64,000 bases of DNA, taken from NCBI GenBank assembly GCA_035493475.1, contig DATJIF010000018.1, forward strand, positions 28,249 to 92,248, written 5' to 3'. The DNA comes from Actinospica sp035493475 (GTDB lineage Bacteria > Actinomycetota > Actinomycetes > Streptomycetales > Catenulisporaceae). Every line of letters begins with the position of its first letter. Within the stretch, counting starts at the first letter, position 1. Position numbers and translations under genes: made by a program. The notes under the pieces are model-generated. The model was not told the DNA's origin. It searched no databases and saw only the letters and a list, made by a program, of their open reading frames with translations. Shown piece by piece: positions 1 to 8,924 of this stretch.

Positions 1-254
1 TGGAGGCGGAGATCGCGGGCGCCGTCGAGGACCTCGATCCCGGCGCGGACCTGCTGCTCGACCTCAGCGGTGTGAGCTTCCTGGACTCCTCCGGCCTGCG
101 CGCGCTGATCCTCGGCTCGGACGCGGTCAAGATGGCCGACGTCCGCCTCGCCTTCGTGCTGTCCCCGGCGGTCAGCCGCGTCCTGGAGGTCACCCAACTG
201 CCCCCGGAGGCCTTCGGCATCGCCGCCCCCGACTGGTCAGCGGCCGGGTGGTGA
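1..254 (+). CDS. STAS-domain anti-sigma factor antagonist (5' truncated)
   Basis: The reading frame is open from base 3 and the gene begins before the window. The visible 83 residues carry the STAS core: a buried beta strand rich in Leu/Val, then the SFLDSSGLRAL segment, where the second Ser of DSSG is the usual phosphorylatable residue. Proteins of this family bind anti-sigma kinases (RsbW/SpoIIAB type) and release sigma factors when unphosphorylated; this role is family knowledge. The protein ends in a short Pro/Trp-containing tail. No partner anti-sigma kinase is visible downstream, and the next gene starts 30 bases later on the same strand. Confidence 0.75.
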   Translation, partial: EAEIAGAVEDLDPGADLLLDLSGVSFLDSSGLRALILGSDAVKMADVRLAFVLSPAVSRVLEVTQLPPEAFGIAAPDWSAAGW

Positions 255-284
255 CCGGCCGGCTCCCGTGATCCAATCGGGAGA

Positions 285-1292
285 ATGACCGGCTCGCTCG
301 TCGACCTCACGCAGGACGAGACGCGGCGGCTGCGCAGGGCGCCGGAACGGCCGGGTGCCGCGATGCTGGCCACGCCCTCGGACCGGCGGGAGTTCGACGG
401 GAACTGGGTGCTGGAGCGCAAGCTGGACGGCGTGCGCTGCCTGGCCGCCAGGGTCGGCGGGAAAATCAGTCTGCTGTCACGGTCCGGGAAGGCCTACGAC
501 GACGTCTTCCCGGAGGTGCTGGACGCGCTCGCCGGGCAGCAGTGCACTGACTTCACCGTGGACGGCGAGATCGTCGCGCTGGACGGGGACGTCACCGACT
601 TCTCCCTGCTCCAGAAGCGGATCGGCGTCACCGACCCGGCCGAGGCGCGGGCGAGCGGCGTGGTCGTGACCTTCTTCGTGTTCGACCTGCTCCGCATCGA
701 CGGCCTCGACACGACGCGGCTGCCGCTGCTGACCCGCAAGGCCTTGCTGCACAACACGCTCAGCTTCGACGACCCGCTGCGCTACACGATCCACGAGCAG
801 GCGTCCGGCGACGTGCGCACGCTGCTGGAAGGCGCCTGCTCGAAGGGCTGGGAGGGCCTGATCGCCAAGCGCGCCGACGCCTCCTACGTGCACCGCCGTT
901 CGCCGACGTGGCTCAAGCTCAAGTGCACGCGCGGCCAGGAGTTCGTCGTCGGCGGCTTCACCGAACCCTCGGGCAGCCGCGTCGGTTTCGGCGCGCTGCT
1001 CCTCGGCTACTACGACGGCGACCGACTGCGCTACGCGGGCAAGGTCGGCACCGGTTGGGATACCAGGACCCTGCGAGAGCTCCGTGCCGAGCTCGAGGAG
1101 CTGGAGCAGCGCGACTCGCCGTTCGACGGCCCGGTCGGCGAACGCGCTCCGCACTGGCTGCGGCCCGAGTTCGTCGCGCAGATCGGATTCAGCGACTGGA
1201 CGCGCGACGGCAGGCTCCGGCATCCGCGCTACCTCGGTCGCCTGGACGACAAGCGGGCCCGCGACGTCGTGCGGGAGGGCCCCTCCGTTTAG
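285..1292 (+). CDS. ATP-dependent DNA ligase (LigC/LigD ligase-domain type)
   Basis: This 335-residue protein is a stand-alone ATP-dependent DNA ligase that seals nicks through an enzyme-adenylate. Motif I is ERKLDGVRC with adenylated Lys46. Motif III is seen as VFDLLRIDG, motif IV as EGLIAKR and motif V as WLKLKC. A C-terminal OB-fold region follows, containing GKVGTGWD. Length and motifs fit the ligase module of LigD or the accessory LigC enzymes of actinomycetes. The polymerase and nuclease domains of LigD are absent and no ku gene is nearby, so a role in non-homologous end joining is unproven. The purine-rich GGGAG ends only one base before the ATG, too close for normal pairing, so the start is moderately certain. 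Confidence 0.88.
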   Translation: MTGSLVDLTQDETRRLRRAPERPGAAMLATPSDRREFDGNWVLERKLDGVRCLAARVGGKISLLSRSGKAYDDVFPEVLDALAGQQCTDFTVDGEIVALDGDVTDFSLLQKRIGVTDPAEARASGVVVTFFVFDLLRIDGLDTTRLPLLTRKALLHNTLSFDDPLRYTIHEQASGDVRTLLEGACSKGWEGLIAKRADASYVHRRSPTWLKLKCTRGQEFVVGGFTEPSGSRVGFGALLLGYYDGDRLRYAGKVGTGWDTRTLRELRAELEELEQRDSPFDGPVGERAPHWLRPEFVAQIGFSDWTRDGRLRHPRYLGRLDDKRARDVVREGPSV

Positions 1293-1350
1293 CGCCGGGT
1301 TCAGCGGTCATCCGAAGAACTCGAAGAGCGCTGATTCCGGAGGTGGAATC

Positions 1351-1860
1351 GTGGTGCACGAAACGTATGAGGCGGAAGTGGCGACCGGCGGCGCGGGCCG
1401 TCAGGTGGGCCGGCTGCTGGCCACGCTGGTCGGCGTCGCGCTCCTGGTGGTCGGCGCCTTCCTGAACTGGACGCCGGACCGCACCGGCGACGAGCTGACC
1501 GTCAAGGCCCTGGTACAGCCGAACTTCGGCGGCGAGTCCGACATCGTGCGGACCGTCGGCGGGCTGACCATCCTGATCGCCCTCGTGGCGCTCGCCGGAC
1601 TGGTCGACCGGACCGGCTGGCTGACCCGGCTCGCGGGGGCGGCGGCTCTCGTCGTGTTCGTCATGTTCGCGATCCAGGCCTACCGGTTCTTCGGGCACGA
1701 CTTCAACTCCGCCGTGCACGACGTGCGCGTCGGCGGGTGGCTGCTGCTCGTCGGCGGCGTCGTGCTGCTGGTCGGCGGATTCCTCGGCGCACGCGTGGTG
1801 CGGGTGCCCGCCGAGGTCGAGGACCCGGGCCACCTTGTTCGCGAAGGCATTCGACAGTAG
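1351..1860 (+). CDS. Conserved four-helix membrane protein of unknown function
   Basis: This protein of about 169 residues has hydrophobic stretches at roughly residues 22-42, 68-86, 90-112 and 128-150, so it is probably a four-pass membrane protein. The first segment ends in an NWTP turn and is followed by a polar loop of about 25 residues. I chose GTG at 1351 because a GGAGG sits about 7 bases upstream (1339-1343); the next codon is also GTG. No catalytic motif was recognised. It sits between the DNA ligase and a glycosidase on the same strand, 58 bases after the ligase stop, and the context gives no function. Confidence 0.7.
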   Translation: MVHETYEAEVATGGAGRQVGRLLATLVGVALLVVGAFLNWTPDRTGDELTVKALVQPNFGGESDIVRTVGGLTILIALVALAGLVDRTGWLTRLAGAAALVVFVMFAIQAYRFFGHDFNSAVHDVRVGGWLLLVGGVVLLVGGFLGARVVRVPAEVEDPGHLVREGIRQ

Positions 1861-1871
1861 CGTCCTGGCCG

Positions 1872-3461
1872 GTGGAAGAGCGTCGCCGAACGATCAGCAA
1901 TCCGGTGCTCCGCGGAGCGCGGCCCGACCCGTCGATTCTCCGGGTCGAAGACGAGTACTACCTGGCCACGTCCACTTTCGAGTGGTATCCGGGCGTGCGG
2001 CTGCATCGTTCGCGCGACCTGGTGACGTGGACCTCGCTCGGCGGCGCCCTCGACGAGACGAGGCTGCTGGACCTGAGCGGGTGCCCGGACTCCGGCGGGG
2101 TCTGGGCACCCAACCTCACGTACGCCGACGAGACGTTCTTCCTCGTGTATTCGAATGTTTCGACCTACGCAGGCGGCTTCACGGACTGCCCGAACTACGT
2201 CGTGACCGCGCCGTCGATCGAGGGCCCCTGGTCGGATCCGGTGCTGCTGCACGCGCGCGGATTCGACGCCTCGTTGGTCCACGACGGGGACGAGAGTTGG
2301 CTGATCAACCTCGCCCACGACTGGCGTCCGGGACATAGCGGCTCGCTCGGCCTCGAGGCTACGCGCTTCGACCGTGCTACGTGCCGGCTGATCGGTGAGT
2401 CCGAGCGCATCGTGCTGCCGGAGAAGAGCGGCTGGATCGAGGGCCCGAACCTCTACCGCATCGGCGACTGGTACTACCTGCTGACTGCGGACGGCGGCAC
2501 GGGCTACGACCACCAGGTCACCGTCGCCCGATCCCGCGACCTGCACGGACCCTACGAACGCGACCCGCACGGCCCGCTGATCACCGCGCGCGACCACCCT
2601 GACCTGCCGTTGCAGAAGGCCGGGCACGGCAGCCTCGTGCGCACGCAGATGGGGGAGTGGTACCTCGCGTATCTCGTCGCGCGTCCGCAGAGTCAGCGCG
2701 GTCCGTGCATCCTCGGCCGGGAGACGGCGCTGGCGCAGATCACGTGGACCGATGACGGCTGGCCGCGCGTGCCCACCGGCCTGCCCTCGCTGACGGTCCC
2801 CGCACCGGATCTCCCCGCCGCAGACCAAGATCCAGATCCAGATCCGGGACCGCAGTGGTCTACGTTGCGGCGTCCCGCGTCCGAGGAGTGGATCTCCTGG
2901 GCCGAAGACGCGTCGCAGTCGCACGTCCGGCTGCGTGGCGGCCGTTCCCCGGGCAGCCTCCTCGGCGCGAGCCTGGTCGCACGGCCAGCCGACTCGCCAC
3001 GCTGCGGCTTCGAGGCGACGATCGACTACGCGCCGCGCGGAATCCAGCACCTCGCCGGGATCACCGCGTACTACAACAGCGAGAACTGGTACTTCCTGCA
3101 CGTCACCGCCGATGACGACGGCCGCCGGGTGCTGCGCGTCGCACGCAGCGATCACGGCCGCGTGACCATCGACGAACTCGAACAACAGCCCGTCCCTGGT
3201 GAGCGGCTGCATCTCGGCCTCGACCTCGACGGCGCCGAGCTGACCTTCCGCTTCGACACCGGCGATAGCGATGACGGCTGGCAGCGGATCGGCGCAGCCT
3301 ACGACGCGACCGTGCTCTCCGACGAACACGCCGTGGTCATCGACGACGGCCTGATCCGCTCGCTCGGATTCACCGGCACATTCCTCGGGCTGTGGGCCTG
3401 GGACCTGACCGGCGGCGGGCATCCGGCCGACTTCGCCGAGATCACGTACTCGGCGCGCTGA
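1872..3461 (+). CDS. Glycoside hydrolase family 43 (beta-xylosidase / arabinofuranosidase type)
   Basis: The N-terminal five-bladed propeller of GH43 is recognisable. NPVLRGARPDPS carries the catalytic base Asp19, FDASLVHD holds the pKa-modulating Asp, and SGWIEGPNLY carries the general acid Glu190. A C-terminal beta-sandwich of about 200 residues (YYNSENWYFLHV and following) matches the extra domain of GH43 beta-xylosidases, and the 529-residue length fits that class. There is no signal peptide, so it probably cleaves imported xylo- or arabino-oligosaccharides in the cytoplasm. GTG 1872 places the start just before the conserved domain, but there is no clear ribosome site. The last 20 bases overlap the end of the convergent regulator gene. 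No sugar transporter is adjacent. Confidence 0.85.
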   Translation: MEERRRTISNPVLRGARPDPSILRVEDEYYLATSTFEWYPGVRLHRSRDLVTWTSLGGALDETRLLDLSGCPDSGGVWAPNLTYADETFFLVYSNVSTYAGGFTDCPNYVVTAPSIEGPWSDPVLLHARGFDASLVHDGDESWLINLAHDWRPGHSGSLGLEATRFDRATCRLIGESERIVLPEKSGWIEGPNLYRIGDWYYLLTADGGTGYDHQVTVARSRDLHGPYERDPHGPLITARDHPDLPLQKAGHGSLVRTQMGEWYLAYLVARPQSQRGPCILGRETALAQITWTDDGWPRVPTGLPSLTVPAPDLPAADQDPDPDPGPQWSTLRRPASEEWISWAEDASQSHVRLRGGRSPGSLLGASLVARPADSPRCGFEATIDYAPRGIQHLAGITAYYNSENWYFLHVTADDDGRRVLRVARSDHGRVTIDELEQQPVPGERLHLGLDLDGAELTFRFDTGDSDDGWQRIGAAYDATVLSDEHAVVIDDGLIRSLGFTGTFLGLWAWDLTGGGHPADFAEITYSAR

Positions 3462-4617
3462 CGTAGCTCGGTTCCGCGACGGCGATCCGGTACCCGCGCT
3501 TCGGCACCGTCACGACGAGACCGCCGTGCTCGCCGAGCGCCGCGCGCAGCCGTGCCACGGTCACCTCGACGATGTGGTCCGCGCCGCGCCGTCCCCACAC
3601 GCGTCGCAGCAGGTCGGTGCGCGAGACGACGCGGCCGGGGGAGCGGGCCAGTTCGTGCAGCACGGCGGCGGGCTGCGCGGCGAGATTCACCACGGTCCCG
3701 CCGACGGCCACGGCGTTGCCCTGCAGTACGAGTTCGCCGAGCGCGGTAGGCATCGTCTGGCGCAGGCGGCCGGGCAACTCGTCGGTCAGGATCCTGACCA
3801 GCGACCCGAGCCGTCCGCGCTCCGGCCAGAGTGCGGGCAGCTGCTCGGTCAGGAACGGACGTGCACACAGCTCGCCGACACACGCCGCCAGCACCGGCTG
3901 AGCGAACGCCTCACGGACCCGCACACCCTCGCCGAGCGCGTCGGCCGCCTCCAGCAACGCACTCGCACCAGGTGCCGAGGTGAATGCGACGGCGTGCACC
4001 TCGCGGCGGGCGATCGCGTGCACGAGCCGGTCCACGGCGGCCGGATCCGGCGACGGACCCCAGCGGTAGATCGGCACGTCGATCACCTCGGCGCCGTGCT
4101 CGCGCAGGGACTCGATGAAGACCGCGTCGTAGCTCGCGTGCCGCTGGACCGCGATCCGCGTCCCCCGCAGTGGCCGCGCGATCAGCCAGTTCAGGATCTC
4201 CCGGCTCTCCTCGCTCGGCGACGCGAAACTCTCGCTCAGCCCGCTCGCGCGCACCGCGCCGGTCGCCTTCGGGCCGCGGGTGATCACCGACGCGAACCGG
4301 CACGACGTGCGCAGCGCGTCCTCCAGGCCCCAGCCCTGCGCCGCGTTCATCCAGCCGCGCCAGCCGATCCCCGTCGTGGCCACCACGTAGTCCAGCCGCC
4401 GGGCCAGGCAGGCCTGCGTCGCGGCGTACAGCGGGGCCTCGTCGTCGAGCTGCTCGATCCGCAGCGTCGGCGCCGACACGACCCGCGCGCCGCGCCGCTC
4501 GAGCAGCATCGTCAGCTCCTCCCGGCGCCGGTCCGCGGTGATCCCGACGACGCACCCGGCGAGCGGCGCGGAGCCGTACGGGTCCGGGGCAGCGGCGGCC
4601 GGGGCGGCATGGTGCAT
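3442..4617 (-). CDS. HemD-like regulator: uroporphyrinogen-III synthase fold plus OmpR-type winged helix
   Basis: Residues about 15-270 resemble uroporphyrinogen-III synthase (HemD), with the VVATTGIGWRGW and AVAFTSAPGASAL segments typical of the two-lobed fold. Residues about 290-385 form an OmpR/PhoB winged helix with SRTDLLRRVWG and the recognition-helix-to-wing segment VTVPKRGYRIA. No receiver domain is present. Comparable fusions are encoded beside narK genes in other actinobacteria (Rv0260c next to narK3 in M. tuberculosis). Here too the gene is divergent from a NarK transporter, so it is probably a nitrate or nitrite regulator rather than a haem enzyme. ATG 4617 was chosen; ATG 4674 is an alternative. 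Neither has a strong ribosome site. Confidence 0.82.
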   Translation of the reverse strand: MHHAAPAAAAPDPYGSAPLAGCVVGITADRRREELTMLLERRGARVVSAPTLRIEQLDDEAPLYAATQACLARRLDYVVATTGIGWRGWMNAAQGWGLEDALRTSCRFASVITRGPKATGAVRASGLSESFASPSEESREILNWLIARPLRGTRIAVQRHASYDAVFIESLREHGAEVIDVPIYRWGPSPDPAAVDRLVHAIARREVHAVAFTSAPGASALLEAADALGEGVRVREAFAQPVLAACVGELCARPFLTEQLPALWPERGRLGSLVRILTDELPGRLRQTMPTALGELVLQGNAVAVGGTVVNLAAQPAAVLHELARSPGRVVSRTDLLRRVWGRRGADHIVEVTVARLRAALGEHGGLVVTVPKRGYRIAVAEPSYVSAPST

Positions 4618-4760
4618 GGGCAGAGCATGGTCAGCGAGCGTTTCCGCGACGTTTCCCCGGTGCGACCTCCCCATCAAATACCGCCCAGGAGAACGCCTCA
4701 CAACAGCCCCGCGCGCCGAGAGAGTGACGCGTTGCCACCGCGCAATCCGGCGGAGACGGT

Positions 4761-4772
4761 CGGGAAATCCCG
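4761..4772. promoter_or_regulatory. Candidate operator between the HemD-like regulator and narK
   Basis: CGGGAAATCCCG is an inverted repeat (arms CGGGA/TCCCG around AA) 55 bases upstream of the narK start, in the divergent intergenic region. It is a plausible site for the neighbouring HemD-like regulator, but a single 12-bp palindrome in GC-rich DNA is weak evidence. Confidence 0.3.
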
Positions 4773-4826
4773 TTCGGCGAGCTTCGAGGAGGAGGTCACC
4801 GCCCACCGACGAACCGGAGAATCCCG

Positions 4827-6134
4827 ATGTCACGCTGGATCACCGACTGGAACCCCGAGGACGAGACGTTCTGGCAGGCAACAGGCAGACGCGTCGCCCT
4901 GCGCAACATGATCACGTCGATCGCCTGCGAGCACGTCGGCTTCTCGGTGTGGAGCCTGTGGTCGGTGCTCGTGCTCTTCCTCGGCCCGGCCTACCACGTG
5001 GACGCAGCGGGCAAGTTCATGCTGACCGCGATCCCCACCTTCGTCGGCTCGGTGCTGCGGCTGCCGTACAGCTACGCGGTCGTGCGCTTCGGCGGCCGCA
5101 ACTGGACCATCGTCAGCGCCCTGCTGCTGCTGATCCCCACGGTCTCGGCCACGTTCCTGATCCACCCCGGCGTCTCGTACACGACGCTCGTGGTGCTGGC
5201 GGCGGTCGCGGGCGTCGGCGGCGGCAACTTCGCCTCCGCCATGACGAACATCAACGCCTACTACCCGCAGCGGCTCAAGGGCTGGGCGCTCGGCCTGAAC
5301 GCGGGCGGCGGCAACATCGGCGTCGCGGTCGTGCAGCTCGTCGGCCTGCTGGTGCTCGCCACGGCCGGCAAGGACCACCCGGCCGTGCTCACCGGCGTCT
5401 ACATCCCGCTGATCGTCATCGTCGCCACGGCCGCCGCGCTGACCATGGACAACCTGACCGTGGCCCGGGACAAGGGCGCGATGGCGCTGGCCGCCAGGCA
5501 GCCGCAGACCTGGACCATCTCGCTGCTCTACATCGGCACGTTCGGCTCCTTCATCGGCTTCGGATTCGCCTTCGGCCAGGTGCTGCAGGTGCAGTTCGCG
5601 CACTCCTACCCGACGCCGCTCAAGGCCGCCTACATCACCTTCCTCGGCCCGCTGATCGGCTCCCTCGTGCGCCCGATCGGCGGCCGGCTCGCGGACCGCT
5701 TCGGCGGCGGCCCGGTCAGCTTCGCCACGTTCGTGCTGATGGCCGGCGGCGCCGCGATCGTGCTCATCGCCTCCACGTCCAAGTCGCTCGGCCTGTTCAT
5801 CGCCGGATTCGTGCTGCTGTTCGCCTTCAGCGGCATCGGCAACGGCTCCGTCTACAAGCTCATCCCGGTCGCCTTTCGGGACCGCCCCGACGGCCAGCGC
5901 ATCTCCGGCGCCGTCATCGGCATCGCCGGAGCGGTCGGCGCGCTCGGCGGCGTGCTGGTCAACATCGCCTTCCGCGAGTCCTTCCTGACCACCAAGAACG
6001 GCAACGCGGCGTACGCGGTCTTCATCGCCTACTACGTCCTCTGCTCCGTGGTCACCTGGGCCGTCTACCTGCGCGGGGACCGCGCCGCCGCGGCCGTCGA
6101 AGCGACCGTCGAACCGGCGGTCGAAGCCGCGTAG
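4827..6134 (+). CDS. narK: NarK-type nitrate/nitrite transporter (MFS)
   Basis: This 435-residue protein has about 12 membrane segments. The glycine-rich nitrate signature GGGNFASAMTNINAYYP begins near residue 131, and a second Gly-rich motif (ALGLNAGGGNIGV) follows about 10 residues later. These define the nitrate/nitrite porter family, which exchanges nitrate and nitrite or imports nitrate with protons. A GGAG about 7 bases before the ATG supports the start. The divergent neighbour is a HemD-like winged-helix protein, an arrangement also known at mycobacterial narK3. No nitrate or nitrite reductase genes lie in this window, so whether the function is assimilatory or respiratory cannot be decided. 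Confidence 0.92.
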   Translation: MSRWITDWNPEDETFWQATGRRVALRNMITSIACEHVGFSVWSLWSVLVLFLGPAYHVDAAGKFMLTAIPTFVGSVLRLPYSYAVVRFGGRNWTIVSALLLLIPTVSATFLIHPGVSYTTLVVLAAVAGVGGGNFASAMTNINAYYPQRLKGWALGLNAGGGNIGVAVVQLVGLLVLATAGKDHPAVLTGVYIPLIVIVATAAALTMDNLTVARDKGAMALAARQPQTWTISLLYIGTFGSFIGFGFAFGQVLQVQFAHSYPTPLKAAYITFLGPLIGSLVRPIGGRLADRFGGGPVSFATFVLMAGGAAIVLIASTSKSLGLFIAGFVLLFAFSGIGNGSVYKLIPVAFRDRPDGQRISGAVIGIAGAVGALGGVLVNIAFRESFLTTKNGNAAYAVFIAYYVLCSVVTWAVYLRGDRAAAAVEATVEPAVEAA

Positions 6135-6150
6135 TCCATCCTCGTCTCCC

Positions 6151-6197
6151 CGGCGCCGCGTGCTGTGTGTGTCCCGCCGACACAGCACGCGGCGCCG
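6151..6197 (+). terminator. Stem-loop terminator after narK
   Basis: An 18-bp perfect stem (6151-6168 with 6180-6197) and an 11-base loop begin 16 bases after the narK stop codon. No T-run follows, so it resembles the strong hairpin-only terminators common in actinomycetes. Confidence 0.75.
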
Positions 6198-6292
6198 CTG
6201 TGTCCAGCCGCTCCATCGACCGCCGCGCGATCCCGGACCTACCTTCTGCCGCAATCCTCCGTACCCACGACCTCAATGGAGAGGCAGCGGCT

Positions 6293-7540
6293 ATGGTCCT
6301 CGAATCCCCGACGATGCGCGCGGCGACGGCGGTCGGCACCGTGCTGGCCGTGCTCGTCGCGCTGGTCTACGTGCTGACCAACGCGACGCCCGCGCTCGCG
6401 AACACCTCGACGCTCACCCAGATCTCCTCCTTCGGCTCGAACCCGGGCAGCCTGCAGATGTTCGACTACGTGCCGACCTCCGTGAGCTCCGACGCGCCGC
6501 TCGTCGTCGCGATGCACGGCTGCACCCAGCAGGCCGCCGACTACTACAACGACTCCGGCTGGCCCAAGTACGCGGACGAATGGGGCTTCGACCTCGTCTT
6601 CCCGCAGCAGACCTCGAGCAACAACAGCGAGGACTGCTTCGACTGGTTCACCGCCTCCGACGACTCCCGCGGCGCCGGCGAGGCCGCGTCGATCATCCAG
6701 ATGGTCGACTACATGGAGTCGCACTACTCGATCAACCCCAAGCGGATCTACGTGACCGGCCTGTCCGCGGGCGCCGGCATGACCGCCGACCTGCTCGCCG
6801 ACTACCCGGACGTGTTCGCCTCCGGCTCGATCGACTCCGGCCTGCCCGCCCAGTGCGCGACCAGCTCCACCGCCGCGTACACGTGCATGGACGGCGCGGT
6901 CAGCAAGTCCGTCGCCCAGTGGGCCGCGCTGGCGACCAACTCAGACCCCGGATACACGGGTACGTGGCCCACCGTGCAGATCTGGCAGGGCACGTCCGAC
7001 TACACCGTGAACACGGCCAACTCGACCGAGCTGATGGACCAGTGGACCGGAGTGTGGGGCGTCAGCCAGACACCCTCCTCGACCGAGACGCTGACCGGCG
7101 GCACCACCGAGAAGGACTACGACAACAGCCAGGGCCAACCGGTCGTCGAGACCTTCGCGATCTCCGGCATGGGCCACGGCCTCGCCGTCAACCCGGGCTC
7201 CGGCGCGGCGCAGTGCGGCACGACCGGCGCGTACTTCCTCAACTACATCTGCTCCACGTACTACACGGCGACGTATTGGGGGCTGAATACGACGTCGACC
7301 GCTTCTCCGTCGAATTCGCCGTCTACGTCCCCGTCGCCGAGTAGCTCCGGCACCTACACCGCGACCTGCTATACCGCCGACAACTACACCCAGACCGTCG
7401 ACGGCCGCGCCTACCAGTCCGGCGGATACACCTTCGCCGACGGCTCGAACGACGCGATGGGACTGTGGAACCTCTACGTCTCCACCAGCCTCGAGGAGAC
7501 GTCCCCGGGTTACTACGTAGTGGTGGCCAACTGCCCGTAG
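6293..7540 (+). CDS. Secreted PHB-depolymerase-family / CE1-like esterase
   Basis: An N-terminal signal peptide (hydrophobic core about residues 10-29, cleavage near ALA-N at 36-37) precedes an alpha/beta-hydrolase. It has the HGCTQQ oxyanion segment near residues 75-80, GLSAGAG with nucleophile Ser158, and catalytic His295 in GMGHG. This is the extracellular poly-hydroxybutyrate depolymerase / feruloyl-acetylxylan esterase family. A Ser/Thr/Pro linker at about 337-356 leads to a C-terminal domain of about 60 residues with two Cys, of unknown type, perhaps substrate binding. ATG 6293 follows a GAGAGGCAGCGG ribosome site. A short GTGGCC/GGCCAC hairpin (7552-7578) lies just downstream. Substrate is not determined by the sequence. 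Confidence 0.85.
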   Translation: MVLESPTMRAATAVGTVLAVLVALVYVLTNATPALANTSTLTQISSFGSNPGSLQMFDYVPTSVSSDAPLVVAMHGCTQQAADYYNDSGWPKYADEWGFDLVFPQQTSSNNSEDCFDWFTASDDSRGAGEAASIIQMVDYMESHYSINPKRIYVTGLSAGAGMTADLLADYPDVFASGSIDSGLPAQCATSSTAAYTCMDGAVSKSVAQWAALATNSDPGYTGTWPTVQIWQGTSDYTVNTANSTELMDQWTGVWGVSQTPSSTETLTGGTTEKDYDNSQGQPVVETFAISGMGHGLAVNPGSGAAQCGTTGAYFLNYICSTYYTATYWGLNTTSTASPSNSPSTSPSPSSSGTYTATCYTADNYTQTVDGRAYQSGGYTFADGSNDAMGLWNLYVSTSLEETSPGYYVVVANCP

Positions 7541-7639
7541 CCGCACTTTGTGTGGCCAACCCCCATGCCCGCGGCCACCGGTCGGGCCTAGTTTCGCCGC
7601 CATCCCCTTCAGTGTTCTTCCCAGCAGAGAGACGGTGCG

Positions 7640-8911
7640 ATGGCGCGCTTGAACGGAAGATGGACCGGCTTGGCCGCGGCGATGCTGATGTGCGGCACGG
7701 CCGCGGCGTGTGCGAATGCCGCGGCCAGTGCCGGAGGCGGCAGCGGGGGCTCCGGCGGCGGCGGCACGGTCACCATCGGCGAGTCCACCACGCTGAGCGG
7801 ATCGATCGCCTCGCTCGGGCAGACCGGACTCCAGGGCGTCCAGCTCGCCGCCGCCGACATCAACGCGAAGGGCGGCCTGCTCGGCAAGCAGGTCAAGGTG
7901 GTCAGCGCGGACGACGCGGCGACCCCGGCCACCGGCGTCTCGAACGTGCGCACCATGCTCGACGCCGATCACGCCGTCGCCATCTTCGGTCCCGTGGCCA
8001 GCTCGGTCGCCTCGGCCGAGGAGCAGGTCACCAACGCGCAGCAGATCCCGATCTTCATGCACACCTCGAACGACATCGGGCTGACCACGACCACGTTCAG
8101 CAAGTACGTCTTCCAGAACGTGCCGAACACGGTCATGGAGCCGCGCGCCGCCGCCGACTACCTCGCCTCGCAGCTCAAGGGCAAGAGCGTGAGCATCGCG
8201 ACGTTCGCCCCGAACTACTCCTTCGGCCAGGACACCGTCGCCGGCTTCATCCAGGCGCTCAAGGCCGAGAACGTGCACTACACGCTGGTGAAGCAGGAAT
8301 TCCCGCCGCTCGGCGCGACCGACATCAGCTCGTACCTCGCGGCCATCGAGTCCGCCCAGCCGGACTACGTGTTCAACGCCCAGTTCGGCGGTGACCTCGT
8401 CGCCTTCACCAAGCAGGCCGCCACGTACGGCCTGTTCGCCAAGACGAAGGTCATCGCGATGTACGACTACTCCGTCCTGCAGTCGCTCGGCGCCGCCGCC
8501 CCGACCGGCGCCATCGGCTTCGACCGCGCGCCGTACTGGACGAACACGTCCTCGACGATGACCGCCTTCGTGAACGAGTTCCGCGCCAAGTACGGCGACG
8601 CGCCGAGCGAGTGGGCCATCCTCGGCTACGCGGCCGTGCAGCAGTGGGCCTGGGGCGTGCAGCACGCGAACTCGTTCTCCGGCGACGCCGTCTCCGCGGC
8701 ACTCGCGGGCGCCTCCCCGACCACGATCCTCGGCAGCCAGCAGATCCGCGCGTGCGACCACCAGACCGAGCTGCCCGAGTACGTCGGCACCGTCTCCGGC
8801 CAGGCCGGTTCGAGCAGCGACTCGACGCACCTGTGGGACGCGTCCGCCTTCCAGGCGCCGTTCGACCAGATCGACTACAGCTGCGCCCAGATGCAGGCCC
8901 TGCAGAAGTAA
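7640..8911 (+). CDS. Branched-chain amino-acid-type ABC transporter substrate-binding lipoprotein (Liv system 1)
   Basis: This 423-residue periplasmic-binding-fold protein of the LivJ/LivK (Peripla_BP_6) family has a lipoprotein-like signal peptide ending at TAAAC near residue 24 and a Gly/Ser-rich tether. GESTTLSG and ADDAATPA are typical family segments. It begins a five-gene operon of binding protein, two permeases and two ATPases on one strand with very short spacers. This family takes up branched-chain amino acids, amides, urea or aromatic compounds, and the ligand here cannot be read from sequence. No regulator is adjacent. Confidence 0.9.
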   Translation: MARLNGRWTGLAAAMLMCGTAAACANAAASAGGGSGGSGGGGTVTIGESTTLSGSIASLGQTGLQGVQLAAADINAKGGLLGKQVKVVSADDAATPATGVSNVRTMLDADHAVAIFGPVASSVASAEEQVTNAQQIPIFMHTSNDIGLTTTTFSKYVFQNVPNTVMEPRAAADYLASQLKGKSVSIATFAPNYSFGQDTVAGFIQALKAENVHYTLVKQEFPPLGATDISSYLAAIESAQPDYVFNAQFGGDLVAFTKQAATYGLFAKTKVIAMYDYSVLQSLGAAAPTGAIGFDRAPYWTNTSSTMTAFVNEFRAKYGDAPSEWAILGYAAVQQWAWGVQHANSFSGDAVSAALAGASPTTILGSQQIRACDHQTELPEYVGTVSGQAGSSSDSTHLWDASAFQAPFDQIDYSCAQMQALQK

Positions 8912-8924
8912 TCGGAACTCATCC

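Noticed and set aside
285..1292. Assigning the DNA ligase to a non-homologous end-joining operon.
   Set aside because: No ku gene or LigD polymerase/nuclease domain is adjacent.
1680..3422. A 580-codon frame antisense to the GH43 gene, and similar long antisense frames over narK, proA, the NHL protein and the M24/ALDH genes.
   Set aside because: These are high-GC shadow frames; the sense strands carry intact catalytic motifs.
4538..6292. In-frame extension of the secreted esterase back to 4538.
   Set aside because: The extension only shadows narK in another frame; a clear ribosome site and signal peptide start at 6293.
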